A stretch of DNA of 64,000 nucleotides from Pseudomonas sp. ANT_H12B (GCF_008369325.1 NZ_VOBI01000001.1:496001-560000), one strand, 5' to 3'; shown: positions 1-8,462, counted from the first letter of the stretch. Notes: generated by a model not told the origin, from the sequence alone. Translations and numbers: made by a program.

Positions 1-128
1 GGCACCGCAAAACCGAGGAATTGCCGGGCGTTGCTGCTCAAGCGCAGCGGCAGCCGAGGCTCGAGAAATACGTAGCGGTTCAGAAAGACGAGCACGCCCA
101 TCCCGATAATCACAGCCCAGACCATCAT
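1..128 (-). CDS. azlD: AzlD-type branched-chain amino acid exporter subunit (partial)
   Basis: The N-terminal 42 or so residues of a small hydrophobic protein are visible; the rest lies beyond the window edge. The frame begins with two consecutive Met codons and a membrane segment of alternating Val, Ile and Gly, followed by FLNRY and an Arg/Leu-rich loop. This is the usual opening of AzlD (YgaH) proteins. Its ATG overlaps the TGA of the AzlC gene by four bases (ATGA), so the two are translationally coupled. AzlD is the small partner of AzlC in a two-component exporter of branched-chain amino acids. The identification rests largely on the neighbour and is fairly secure. Confidence 0.8.
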   Translation of the reverse strand, partial: MMVWAVIIGMGVLVFLNRYVFLEPRLPLRLSSNARQFLGFAV

Positions 129-823
129 GGACGACCCCCATAGAATTTATTGCAGACAAAGCCTGCGGTCATGCCTGCCAACCCGGACAGCACCAGCGCC
201 GAGCCCCATTGCCAGTAGCTGAACAGCACCGAGCAGAACAGTGACACCGCCACACACACCACGGTCGGTACATTACGTACCACGGGGGTGATCAGGGCGA
301 TAAACGTCGCCGCGATGGAGAAGTCCAGCCCCAGATGTTCCAGGCCCGGAATGCTGCTGCCGAGCACGATCCCGGCCAGGGTGAAGAGGTTCCAGGCGAT
401 GTAAAACGTCAGGCCGACGCCCAACGCGTACCAGCGGTTGAACTGCTGTTTGTCATGCTGGCTGGTCAGGGCGAACAGCTCATCGGTGAGCAAAAAACCA
501 AGCCCTGCCCGCCAGCGACCCGGCAACGGTGAAATTACCGAACGCATGCTCATGCCGTACAGCAAATGCTGGGAGGTCAGCAGCAGCGTGGTCAGCAGAA
601 TCGAAAAGATCCCGGCTCCACCCTTGAGCATGCCGATTGCCACCAGTTGTGCGGCACCGGCGAACACGATGCCCGACAGGCCCTGGCCTTGCAGGGGTGT
701 GAGATTGGCCTCGATGGCCATGGAACCGGCCAGCAATCCCCAAGGCGCAGTCGCCAGGGACAACGGCATGATGGCTGCGGCACCACGAAGAAACGCACTG
801 CGCGGCATGAGTGAATTGGACAT
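125..823 (-). CDS. azlC: AzlC family branched-chain amino acid exporter, large subunit
   Basis: A 232-residue integral membrane protein whose length and hydrophobic pattern match the AzlC/YgaZ family. After a short polar N-terminus come several membrane spans, with the family-typical N-terminal stretch around residues 15-60 (AAIMPLSLATAPWGLLAGSM and the following FAGAAQL). The conserved LLTSQHLLYGMSMR segment is near residues 81-94. With AzlD it forms an inner-membrane exporter; YgaZH of E. coli exports valine and related amino acids, but the substrate here is not readable from sequence. It is the first gene of the azlCD pair. The region upstream of its start holds a diguanylate cyclase fragment on the other strand. 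Confidence 0.88.
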   Translation of the reverse strand: MSNSLMPRSAFLRGAAAIMPLSLATAPWGLLAGSMAIEANLTPLQGQGLSGIVFAGAAQLVAIGMLKGGAGIFSILLTTLLLTSQHLLYGMSMRSVISPLPGRWRAGLGFLLTDELFALTSQHDKQQFNRWYALGVGLTFYIAWNLFTLAGIVLGSSIPGLEHLGLDFSIAATFIALITPVVRNVPTVVCVAVSLFCSVLFSYWQWGSALVLSGLAGMTAGFVCNKFYGGRP

Positions 824-883
824 AACGCTCTACAACCAGGGAAAGACGTCAGACTGTGCCAGCAGTCGTGGGCGATGGCTTGA

Positions 884-1027
884 ACAATCTTGCGCACTTT
901 GATCGCGTCTTTGTCCGCATCGCTGCACGCAACGCCGCTGGAATTCGTCGAACAGGTCGACAAGTTGCTCTATCAGGCCAAACGCAATGGCCGGATGCGC
1001 GCCCAGTTCACTGATTTTCGCGATTGA
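884..1027 (+). pseudogene. C-terminal remnant of a GGDEF (diguanylate cyclase) gene
   Basis: The frame ending at the TGA at 1025-1027 reads PLEFVEQVDKLLYQAKRNGR and then MRAQF. This is the hallmark end of a GGDEF domain, where intact genes read approximately AD-LYxAKxxGRNR. In-frame stop codons precede it at 881-883 and no start codon or GGDEF core is present. Only about 40 codons survive, so this is a decayed 3-prime end and not a working gene. It is unrelated in position to the intact cyclase at 2742-4319. Confidence 0.62.
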
Positions 1028-1309
1028 CAAACACTGCGCCGACTTTTAAAACTGAGCGCCTCATTCAGGGTGTCAGCAACATGTCCGCAACCTTCAACCT
1101 CAACACTATCGTCATTGGCTTGAATGCCAAGGCGCAAGGTTGCGTTGCGCACGCCCTGAAATCGAAGAAACAGTCGCTCATGTGACCGGGGCGCGCTGTC
1201 CCGTCAGATGAGCTGACAGGACATTGAGCGCTACGGACTCCCGACCCTTGCTTACTGCCTTCTACGCTTCTGACGGTGACGAAATCGGTCAACCTTCAGG
1301 AGAAAGTGC
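1028..1309. other. Intergenic stretch without a convincing gene
   Basis: Between the GGDEF remnant and the DapA-family gene I see no gene. A 34-codon frame starts at 1081 but has no clear ribosome-binding site and no recognisable features. The last part, with AGGAG just before 1310, is the leader and ribosome-binding site of the following gene. Confidence 0.4.
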
Positions 1310-2185
1310 ATGTCATCGTTTCAAGGTATCTGGGTTCCACTCGTTACACCGTTTCACAATGGCGCTATCGACTTTGTCGGGTTGGGGCGGCTGGTCGCTC
1401 ATCTGCTGGAAAAAGGCGTCGACGGGATCGTGGTCTGCGGCACCACGGCCGAAGCGGCGGCACTGAGCAAACATGAGCAATTGGCGGTGCTCGATGCCGT
1501 GCTGGAACAGGTGCCGGCGCATCGCGTGGTCATGGGGCTGGCCGGGAACAATCTGACCGAGCTGCTGCAATTTCAGAGTGAAATCCTGACACGTCCGGTG
1601 GCGGGTTTGCTGGTGCCACCGCCGTATTACATCCGCCCTTCCCAGGCAGGCCTCGAAGCGTTTTTCAAAACGGTGGCCGACGCCTCCAGCGTCCCGGTCA
1701 TTCTCTACGACATCCCTTACCGCACCGGCGTGGCCTTCGAACAGGCGACCCTGCTCAACATCGTTGCCCATGAGCGCATCGTCGCGATCAAGGATTGCGG
1801 CGGCAATCAGGCCAACACCCTGGCGCTGCTGGCCAGTGGCAAGGTCGACGTTCTGTGCGGCGAAGATAACCAGATCTTCAACGCCTTGTGCCTGGGCGCC
1901 AAAGGCGCGATTGCGGCCTCCGCGCATGTCCATCCCGAGTTGTTCGTGGCGTTGTATCAACAGATTCGCGACAACCAGTTAGCGACCGGACGAACGACAT
2001 TCTTTCAACTGCTGCCGCTGATCCAAAGCCTGTTCATCGAACCCAACCCCGCCCCGGTGAAAACCGCCCTGGCCTTTGAAGGCTTGATTGGCGACGAAGT
2101 GCGCGCGCCAATGCAACGCAGCACTAAAGCCATGGTGACGAAGTTGAAGGACGTGCTGATGACGCTGAACCACAACAATCGATAG
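1310..2185 (+). CDS. DapA family aldolase (dihydrodipicolinate synthase-like)
   Basis: A 291-residue TIM-barrel protein of the DHDPS/N-acetylneuraminate lyase superfamily, preceded by a good AGGAG site. Visible motifs are GTTAEAAAL near residues 43-51 (the family pattern is GTTGES), the catalytic tyrosine in YDIPYRTGV near 134-142, and the Schiff-base lysine in AIKDCGGN near 160-167. These residues support a pyruvate-dependent aldolase forming a lysine imine. The Gly-to-Ala change in the GTTGE motif, and its isolation from other lysine genes, suggest a DapA paralogue that may use another aldehyde. Annotation as 4-hydroxy-tetrahydrodipicolinate synthase would be the default. Function as the housekeeping DapA is uncertain. 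Confidence 0.85.
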   Translation: MSSFQGIWVPLVTPFHNGAIDFVGLGRLVAHLLEKGVDGIVVCGTTAEAAALSKHEQLAVLDAVLEQVPAHRVVMGLAGNNLTELLQFQSEILTRPVAGLLVPPPYYIRPSQAGLEAFFKTVADASSVPVILYDIPYRTGVAFEQATLLNIVAHERIVAIKDCGGNQANTLALLASGKVDVLCGEDNQIFNALCLGAKGAIAASAHVHPELFVALYQQIRDNQLATGRTTFFQLLPLIQSLFIEPNPAPVKTALAFEGLIGDEVRAPMQRSTKAMVTKLKDVLMTLNHNNR

Positions 2186-2245
2186 AGCGCCGGCAACCAG
2201 CCCGAGTACCATGAAGCGACTCGCTTAACGCATCAGGGAGTCGAC

Positions 2246-2620
2246 ATGCTTTACCGAATCGCTGCCGACGGGCTGGTGCTGTTTCACCTGTTGTTCATTC
2301 TGTTCGTGCTGTTCGGCGGGCTGCTGGTACTCAAGTGGCGACCGCTGATCTGGTGGCACGTGCCCGCCGCGGTGTGGGGCGTTTCGGTGGAAGTCTTCCA
2401 CCTGCCCTGCCCGCTGACTGACTGGGAAAACCTCATGCGTCACGCTGCCGGGCAAACCGGCTATGGCGACAGTTTCATCGAGCATTACCTGTGGCCGATC
2501 ATTTACCCGGCCGGCCTGACCCCGGCGATTCAGGTGGGATTGGGCAGCGTGGTGCTGGCGATCAACGTATTGGTCTATCTTCGCGTGATCAGGCAGTGGA
2601 AAGTACGTCGGGCCGCCTGA
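2246..2620 (+). CDS. DUF2784 family membrane protein
   Basis: A 124-residue hydrophobic protein with a GGGAG ribosome-binding site seven bases before the ATG. It has about three membrane spans. The first holds LVLFHLLFILFVLFGGLL, the second follows WWHVPAAVWG, and the last is near residues 95-115. The HLPCPLTDWENLMR segment with its YGDSFIEHYLWPIIYP continuation is characteristic of DUF2784. The family has no established biochemical role. It follows the aldolase gene by 60 bases on the same strand, which could be co-transcription or chance. Confidence 0.82.
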   Translation: MLYRIAADGLVLFHLLFILFVLFGGLLVLKWRPLIWWHVPAAVWGVSVEVFHLPCPLTDWENLMRHAAGQTGYGDSFIEHYLWPIIYPAGLTPAIQVGLGSVVLAINVLVYLRVIRQWKVRRAA

Positions 2621-2643
2621 AACCAGATCCGGGGATTGAGAAC

Positions 2644-2741
2644 ATGCTGTCGATTGAAGACCTGGCGTTGCTCGAAGCCAACCGCGAAACCGGCAGCCTG
2701 TCGCGGGCCGGGGCTCACCTCGGTGCTGATGTTCTGCGCGG
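2644..2741 (+). pseudogene. N-terminal remnant of a LysR-type regulator
   Basis: An ATG opens a frame reading LSIEDLALLEANRETGSLSR and then AGAHLG, which is the start of a LysR helix-turn-helix. The match ends after about 26 residues. The frame then runs into the end of the oppositely oriented cyclase gene, so only the first helices of the DNA-binding domain survive. The gene was truncated, presumably by the rearrangement that placed the cyclase here. Confidence 0.65.
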
Positions 2742-4319
2742 TCAGTTGGCGATGACGCTCATGTTCCGCCCGCTGGCCTTGGCCACGTAAAGCGCCTTGT
2801 CGGCGGCACCGATCAAATCGTCGGGCCGGGCTTGCGAGGCCGGGTCGTACGCAGCGACTCCCAGGCTCACCGTCACCACGCCTTCGGCACATTCTGTGTG
2901 CAGGATGCCCGCTAGCTGAACCGCACGACGGATTTTTTCCGCCACCAGAAACGCCCCCACATAGTCGGTCCCGGGCAGTACCACGGCAAACTCTTCACCG
3001 CCATAACGGGCGGCCAGATCGCCGGGGCGCTTCATGTTGTCCGTGATGATTGCGCTGATGTTGCGCAAACACTCATCACCGGCCAAATGGCCGTAGTGAT
3101 CGTTGAACAGTTTGAAGTGATCGACATCGATCATCAGCAGCGCGAGGCGGGTCTGGGTACGCTTGGCCCGGCCGATTTCCGCGAGGATGAACAAGTCAAA
3201 CTGGCGCCTGTTGGACAGACCGGTCAGTGCATCCTCCAGGGCCAGTAACTCGAGGCTGCGATTGACCTCAAGGAGTTTTTCCTGAGCATCCAGCAGCACC
3301 TCCTGAACTTGATTCTGCTGCTTCATGAGGCGGATCAGGCGAAAACCGAGAATGCCCAGGAACCCGAGCAGAAATGCAACGATGCCGGCCCTCAGTATTG
3401 ACTCCTGGCGCCAGCTGGCGAGGACTTCATCCTTGTTAAGTGCGGCGAAAATGATCAGCGGATAACCTTCCACTCTTCGAAACCCCACCACCCGCTCGAC
3501 GCCATCGACATAAGACTTGACCGTTGCCGTACCGAAATTGCCCTTGGGCAACAACTGATTGAACAACGGTCCCTTGGCAACACTGGTGCCGATGTCAGCT
3601 TCATTGAACGGTCGACGAACCACGATGCTAGCGTCGTTGGCGATCAGGTTGATCACGCCGTTTTTGCCCATGTCGATGCTGTCATAGAGCCCGAGGAAAT
3701 GGCTGAGATAAATCGTTGCCAGCGCCACGCCGGCAAAGCGGCCATCCGAATGATTGACGCGGCGCGAAACCGTCATGATCCATTCACCGCTGGAACGGCT
3801 CTTGATCGACGGACCGATGTGGGGCCCGCGGTCGGGGTGATCGCGATGGTAGACGAAATATTCACGGTCGGAGTTGTTGGCAATGGACACGACGGCGCCG
3901 TTGGAATTGGCAATCCAACGCCCGGCTTCGTCATAAACGAACAAGCCATGGAGCTGGCGCAACTCATTGCGCTGGGCACTGAGCAAATGCTCCAGCCGGG
4001 GTACCCGGGCTGCGTCGATGCCGTCGTTTTCGAGGCGATCCACCAGGGTCAACAGGAGCGTATCGGCTTGCTTGATTGACGCCTGCGCTTGCGAGGCCAG
4101 GGTCTGGGCAAGGTTGGACATCGCCACTTCTTTGTCTTGCAGATGGTATTGGCGTGAGCTCCAGGCTTCCCAGATGACAATGACCGTCATCGACAGGCAC
4201 ACCGCCACCAGCAGAAACACCGCAGAGCGGACCTTGAGCGTCGCACCGACTTGTGCAGCCACCAAAGGCCTGCCGTGGCGGGATCGTTCAATTCGGTCTT
4301 TAACGGACGGATGTCCCAT
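2742..4319 (-). CDS. Membrane-anchored diguanylate cyclase with periplasmic PDC/Cache sensor
   Basis: A 525-residue protein with membrane spans at about residues 31-50 and 311-333. They flank a periplasmic sensor of about 260 residues of the PDC/Cache type, with DREYFVYHRDHPDRG and GEWIMTVSRRV typical of the family. A short coiled linker leads into a GGDEF domain, with DALTGLSNRR at 363-372 and the active-site motif GGEEF at 440-444. RPGD at 431-434 sits five residues before the motif, as an intact inhibitory I-site. It should therefore make cyclic di-GMP and be product-inhibited. The ligand sensed is unknown. It is transcribed alone; its 3-prime end abuts a truncated LysR fragment. Confidence 0.92.
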   Translation of the reverse strand: MGHPSVKDRIERSRHGRPLVAAQVGATLKVRSAVFLLVAVCLSMTVIVIWEAWSSRQYHLQDKEVAMSNLAQTLASQAQASIKQADTLLLTLVDRLENDGIDAARVPRLEHLLSAQRNELRQLHGLFVYDEAGRWIANSNGAVVSIANNSDREYFVYHRDHPDRGPHIGPSIKSRSSGEWIMTVSRRVNHSDGRFAGVALATIYLSHFLGLYDSIDMGKNGVINLIANDASIVVRRPFNEADIGTSVAKGPLFNQLLPKGNFGTATVKSYVDGVERVVGFRRVEGYPLIIFAALNKDEVLASWRQESILRAGIVAFLLGFLGILGFRLIRLMKQQNQVQEVLLDAQEKLLEVNRSLELLALEDALTGLSNRRQFDLFILAEIGRAKRTQTRLALLMIDVDHFKLFNDHYGHLAGDECLRNISAIITDNMKRPGDLAARYGGEEFAVVLPGTDYVGAFLVAEKIRRAVQLAGILHTECAEGVVTVSLGVAAYDPASQARPDDLIGAADKALYVAKASGRNMSVIAN

Positions 4320-4538
4320 AACGCTCCCTGATTCTTATGACAGGCGAACCATTCCGTTAGCCGTTTTAACCATGCATGACGGGTATGAGCCGTCAGGGGC
4401 CGGTCGACTATGCCTGATCAAACACCTGACAGGGTGATCTACGCCATAAGTATTCGCACGGCTGTCTCGACAAACGGGCGCAGGTTTTGCGTCACGTGAA
4501 TCGGACACATCGAGGATACTGTCCGCCACCGTCAGGGT

Positions 4539-4646
4539 TTAAGAAGAGGCAGTAGCGCGCCCCGCCGTCTTGCACGCCCAAATCGTGGCCACACCCAGGA
4601 CAACGGCGAAGATCAGTATCGGGCTAAACGTGGGTTTCAGGGGCAT
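4539..4646 (-). CDS. Small single-span membrane protein (35 aa)
   Basis: The ATG at 4646 is preceded by AAGGAA at a good distance, which favours this start over an upstream extension. The product begins MPLKPTFSPILIFAVVLGVA and ends in a short basic and Ala/Thr/Ser tail. It has one predicted membrane span (residues 9-24) and one Cys. I do not recognise a family. It lies 112 bases downstream of the DUF3087 gene on the same strand. Confidence 0.5.
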   Translation of the reverse strand: MPLKPTFSPILIFAVVLGVATIWACKTAGRATASS

Positions 4647-4758
4647 GAGCGTTTCCTTACTGGCATCAGACTCCCGTTCGGGCAGTGAAGGTTCAGCCGA
4701 GACTCCATGCCCCCGAAGCCCTACCTCCAATGGTGCGCAATTCGCCCACACCATTGTT

Positions 4759-5286
4759 TCACTTCGACGACTGTTTCACGGCCTCGATCCAGGCGGGATT
4801 CAATTGCGTCTGTTCAGTGTCGATGCCCTGCGCTTCCATCCGTGCCTTGTGTTGATCCATCTCGCGGGTCAACTGGCTGTGATCGCTGGAATTGCCGTCC
4901 AGCTCGTGCATCTGGCTCAAGCCCAGATGGTAGAAGCGCAGCAGCTTCATGGCCGTCGGATCGTCCTTCTCCACCGCTGCCGTGACCTGATGCATGACGT
5001 TCGTGATGCTCATCAGGCTGCGTTTGAGCTGCCAGCCGTAGACCGCCGGAGCCATCCATTCCTGGGTCCAGAACGTACCGCGCATCAGCGCCACCATCAG
5101 CAGCACCGCGACAAACACCCCGCCGACGTTGAAACGCAGATTGTCCCCACCGGGCTCACCGAACAGCGCCACCGCCGCGGTGGACAACACCATCGCCAGC
5201 GCCAGGAAAAGCAGCGCAATAATCACCGTGCTGCGCCGCGTCTGTTGTCGATAGGTTTCGGCATTCTTCGGCTGGATCTCGAACAT
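4759..5286 (-). CDS. DUF3087 family membrane protein
   Basis: I start this gene at the ATG at 5286 because AAGGA lies just before it; the open frame extends further upstream but without features. The 175-residue product begins MFEIQPKNAETYRQQTRRS, has two membrane spans near residues 21-43 and 50-70, and a cytoplasmic C-terminal region containing FYHLGLSQMHELDGNSSDHS. This matches DUF3087, a family of unknown function common in Pseudomonas. It is divergent from ppnN. Confidence 0.78.
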   Translation of the reverse strand: MFEIQPKNAETYRQQTRRSTVIIALLFLALAMVLSTAAVALFGEPGGDNLRFNVGGVFVAVLLMVALMRGTFWTQEWMAPAVYGWQLKRSLMSITNVMHQVTAAVEKDDPTAMKLLRFYHLGLSQMHELDGNSSDHSQLTREMDQHKARMEAQGIDTEQTQLNPAWIEAVKQSSK

Positions 5287-5497
5287 CGCGGCTGGATTCC
5301 TTGGGGGCATGGGCAAAAAGTGTGCGGGCATTATCGCCTCTGCGGGGGATTTAGCTATGCTGGGGCTCCTATTCATCTTTTCATCGTTAAACGCAGAACA
5401 TGGCGATACAGCGCAGTTCGTGCCATCTTCTTTCATGGATACATACTATTCGGATGCCATTTCCCTGTATGAACGGCATCGTTTTAAGGATCATTGA

Positions 5498-6871
5498 ATG
5501 ACCCAACGACAAGTAATCAACGCCTCGGTCAGCCCCAAAGGCAGCCTGGAAACCCTCTCTCAACGTGAAGTACAGCAACTGAGCGAAGCCGGATCCGGCA
5601 GCACCTACACCTTATTCCGCCAGTGCGCCCTGGCCATCCTCAATACCGGCGCCCATGTCGATAACGCCAAGACCATCCTCGAAGCCTACAAGAACTTCGA
5701 AATCCGCATTCACCAGCAAGACCGTGGAGTACGCCTGGAACTGCTGAACGCCCCGGCGGACGCGTTCGTCGACGGCGAAATGATCGCCAGCACCCGCGAA
5801 ATGCTCTTCAGCGCCCTGCGCGACATCGTCTACACCGAAAACGAACTCGACGCCCAGCGCATCGATCTGAGCACGTCCCAAGGCATCAGCGACTACGTCT
5901 TCCACCTGCTGCGCAACGCCCGCACCCTGCGCCCCGGCGTCGAGCCAAAAATCGTCGTGTGCTGGGGCGGACACTCGATCAACACCGAAGAATACAAATA
6001 CACCAAGAAAGTCGGCCACGAACTGGGCCTGCGCAGCCTCGACATCTGCACCGGTTGCGGCCCCGGCGTGATGAAAGGCCCGATGAAAGGCGCGACCATC
6101 GCCCACGCCAAGCAACGCATCCACGGCGGCCGCTACCTCGGTCTGACCGAACCCGGAATCATTGCTGCCGAAGCGCCAAACCCGATCGTCAACGAACTGG
6201 TGATCCTGCCGGACATCGAAAAACGCCTGGAAGCCTTCGTGCGCGTCGGACATGGCATCATCATTTTCCCGGGCGGCGCCGGCACGGCCGAAGAGTTCCT
6301 GTACCTGCTCGGTATCCTGATGCACCCGGACAACGCCGGCCTGCCCTTCCCCGTGGTCCTCACCGGACCGAAACATGCCGCGCCGTATCTGGAGCAACTG
6401 GATGCGTTTGTCGGCGCCACCTTGGGTGAAGCTGCGAAGCAACACTACGAGATCATCATCGATGACCCGGCTGAAGTGGCACGGCAGATGACCCAAGGGC
6501 TCAAAGCGGTCAAACAGTTCCGTCGCGAGCGCAACGACGCGTTCCATTTCAACTGGCTGCTGAAAATCGACGAAGGCTTCCAGCGTCCGTTCGACCCGAC
6601 TCACGAAAACATGGCCAACCTGAAACTGAGCCGCAACCTGCCGGCCCACGAACTGGCCGCCAACCTGCGCCGCGCGTTCTCCGGGATCGTCGCCGGCAAC
6701 GTCAAGGACAAGGGCATCCGCCTGATCGAAGATCACGGGCCGTACCAGATCCGTGGCGATGCAGCGGTCATGCAGCCGCTGGATCAACTGCTCAAGGCCT
6801 TCGTCGCCCAACATCGGATGAAATTGCCCGGTGGCGCGGCGTATGTGCCGTGTTACCAAGTGGTTGCGTAG
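5498..6871 (+). CDS. ppnN: Nucleotide 5'-monophosphate nucleosidase PpnN (YgdH type)
   Basis: The 457-residue length matches PpnN. The protein hydrolyses the N-glycosidic bond of nucleoside monophosphates to free the base and ribose 5-phosphate in purine and pyrimidine turnover, and the E. coli enzyme is stimulated by (p)ppGpp. The central LOG-like fold shows GCGPGVMKG near residues 187-195 and PGGAGTAEE near 258-266, the nucleotide- and phosphate-binding motifs shared with LOG/lysine decarboxylase-like proteins. Flanking N- and C-terminal regions are those of the long PpnN form, not short LOG proteins. It is a single gene with AAGGATC before the ATG, divergent from the DUF3087 gene. Confidence 0.92.
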   Translation: MTQRQVINASVSPKGSLETLSQREVQQLSEAGSGSTYTLFRQCALAILNTGAHVDNAKTILEAYKNFEIRIHQQDRGVRLELLNAPADAFVDGEMIASTREMLFSALRDIVYTENELDAQRIDLSTSQGISDYVFHLLRNARTLRPGVEPKIVVCWGGHSINTEEYKYTKKVGHELGLRSLDICTGCGPGVMKGPMKGATIAHAKQRIHGGRYLGLTEPGIIAAEAPNPIVNELVILPDIEKRLEAFVRVGHGIIIFPGGAGTAEEFLYLLGILMHPDNAGLPFPVVLTGPKHAAPYLEQLDAFVGATLGEAAKQHYEIIIDDPAEVARQMTQGLKAVKQFRRERNDAFHFNWLLKIDEGFQRPFDPTHENMANLKLSRNLPAHELAANLRRAFSGIVAGNVKDKGIRLIEDHGPYQIRGDAAVMQPLDQLLKAFVAQHRMKLPGGAAYVPCYQVVA

Positions 6872-6882
6872 CTCGGTTAAAA

Positions 6883-6992
6883 ATCATTCCCACGTTCCCG
6901 CGTGGGAATGCCTCTACGGACGCTCTGCGTTCGGCTTTGGAAGGGACGCGGAGCGTCCCGGGCTGCATTCCTTTGCTGCGCGTGGGAACGAA
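6883..6992. repeat. Type B dispersed palindromic repeat (long form)
   Basis: The element opens with ATTCCCACG and closes with CGTGGGAACGA. It has internal palindromes CGTTCCCGCGTGGGAA and GGGACGCGGAGCGTCCC, and includes GCATTCCTTTGCTGCGCGTG. The same long form occurs at 53079-53192 and, altered, at 59031-59160; short forms are at 10339 and 37851. It lies between ppnN and the convergent hydrolase gene. Confidence 0.8.
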
Positions 6993-7019
6993 TCAGCACA
7001 CTATTCGCGGCACTGATGC

Positions 7020-8084
7020 TCAGAGGTTATCCGCGTCGATCACTGCCTTGGCAAAGGCTTGCGGGTCTTCCTGTGGCAAGTTGTGGCCGATGCCGCCGGT
7101 GATGAGTCGGTACTCATATTTGCCGGTGAAGCGCTTGGCATAATCCTCGGCAGCCGGATGCGGCGCCCCGTTGGCGTCACCTTCCATCGTGATGGTCGGC
7201 ACCGTAATGACCGGGGCCTTGGCCAGCCGTTGCTCCAGCGCTTCATATTGAGGTTCACCCTGAACCATGCCCAACCGCCAGCGATAGTTGAAGATCGTAA
7301 TAGCCACATGATCGGGGTTGTCCAGGGCCACCGCGCTGCGGTCGAAGGTGGCATCGTCGAAGGTCCATTTCGGCGACGCCAGCTCCCAGATCAACTTGGC
7401 GAAGTCATGGCGGTTTTTTTCGTAACCGGCTTGCCCGCGTTCAGTCGCGAAGTAGAACTGGTACCACCATTGCAGCTCGGCCTTGGGCGGCAACGGATTC
7501 TTGCCGGCGGCCTGATTGCCGATGAGGTAGCCGCTGACGGAGACCAGCGCCTCTACCCGCTCCGGCCAGAGCGCCGAGACGATGCCCGCCGAGCGCGCGC
7601 CCCAATCGTAGCCGCCGAGCACCGCTTTCTTGATCTTGAGCGCGTCCATAAAGTCGATGACGTCACTGGCCAGCGCAGCGGGCTGGCCGTTGCGAACAGT
7701 TTTGTCGGACAGGAAGTGCGTGTCGCCGTAGCCCCGTGCATACGGGATCAGCACCCGGTAACCCTTCGCCGCCAACAAGGGCGCCACTTCGCTATAGCTG
7801 TGAATGTCGTAGGGCCAACCGTGCAGAAGAATCACCACCGGACCGTCGGCGGGGCCGACTTCGGCGTAAGCCACATTCAGCAACCCGGCGTTGACATGCT
7901 TCAGCGGTCCGAACGAGTCCGTCTTGAGGGTGCCAGCGCTGGCCACCACGGGCTCTGGCGTCGCGGCTTGCACATTGACAGCACCAAGGGCGCCCAACTG
8001 CATCAGCGCGAACGCGAGAATCGACGGGCCAAGGAAACGGCAACGGCGCGAGTCGGATGTATTGCTCAACACACTGATCTTCAT
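7020..8084 (-). CDS. Exported alpha/beta hydrolase (epoxide hydrolase/dehalogenase-like)
   Basis: A 354-residue protein with an N-terminal export signal ending near NVQAA (residue about 42). The signal contains SRRCRFLG, which resembles but does not exactly match a twin-arginine motif. The oxyanion motif HGWPYDIHSY is followed by the nucleophile elbow GGYDWGA, where the Asp is typical of epoxide hydrolases and haloalkane dehalogenases. The terminal catalytic His lies in GGIGHNLPQEDP. It probably acts in the periplasm on a small epoxide, halide or ester; the substrate is not predictable. AGGAAA precedes the start. Confidence 0.85.
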   Translation of the reverse strand: MKISVLSNTSDSRRCRFLGPSILAFALMQLGALGAVNVQAATPEPVVASAGTLKTDSFGPLKHVNAGLLNVAYAEVGPADGPVVILLHGWPYDIHSYSEVAPLLAAKGYRVLIPYARGYGDTHFLSDKTVRNGQPAALASDVIDFMDALKIKKAVLGGYDWGARSAGIVSALWPERVEALVSVSGYLIGNQAAGKNPLPPKAELQWWYQFYFATERGQAGYEKNRHDFAKLIWELASPKWTFDDATFDRSAVALDNPDHVAITIFNYRWRLGMVQGEPQYEALEQRLAKAPVITVPTITMEGDANGAPHPAAEDYAKRFTGKYEYRLITGGIGHNLPQEDPQAFAKAVIDADNL

Positions 8085-8198
8085 TGTGATTTCCTGCGAG
8101 TCATGGACCTGGTATCTGGACGACGCGAGTCAGCCATCGCGCTTGGCGAGCAGGCTGTGCATTCGTCGGTTTCGACAGCAATGAGCGTAGTGCAAAGA

Positions 8199-8462
8199 TC
8201 AGCCGCCCTGATTACCGCACTCTGCGAACTTGATGTAATCGAAGGCTTTCTGCGTGCCACTGGAATCAAGGTACGTCAGGCGGGCATCGACAATGCCGCA
8301 ATTGCCGCCATCGTTGTCGACGATGGAAACCACCTTCTTGATATCGAGGTGGGTGCCGTGAGAACTTGTCTGCGCCGGGGCTTGAACATCGGCATGGGCC
8401 GAAAACGCTGCAACGTTCAGGACCGCGAAGAAGCTGGCGGCAATCAATTTGTTCCAGTTCAT
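8199..8462 (-). CDS. DUF2790 family small exported protein
   Basis: An 87-residue protein with a signal peptide of about 24 residues ending AFSAHA. The mature part contains HGTHLDIKKVVSIVDNDGGN, then CGIVDARLTYLDSSG and a C-terminal YIKFAECGNQ. This is the DUF2790 pattern, a Pseudomonas periplasmic family with no known role. The two Cys residues of the mature part are conserved in the family and may pair. A GAGGAAATCACC ribosome-binding region precedes the ATG. It is divergent from the response regulator gene. Confidence 0.85.
   Translation of the reverse strand: MNWNKLIAASFFAVLNVAAFSAHADVQAPAQTSSHGTHLDIKKVVSIVDNDGGNCGIVDARLTYLDSSGTQKAFDYIKFAECGNQGG

Noticed and set aside
1081..1185. A 34-codon frame in the gap before the aldolase gene
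   Set aside because: There is no good ribosome-binding site, no hydrophobic or other recognisable feature, and no support from context.
5612..6859. A 415-codon minus-strand frame opposite ppnN
   Set aside because: PpnN is clearly the real gene; the antisense frame has no start signal or domain.
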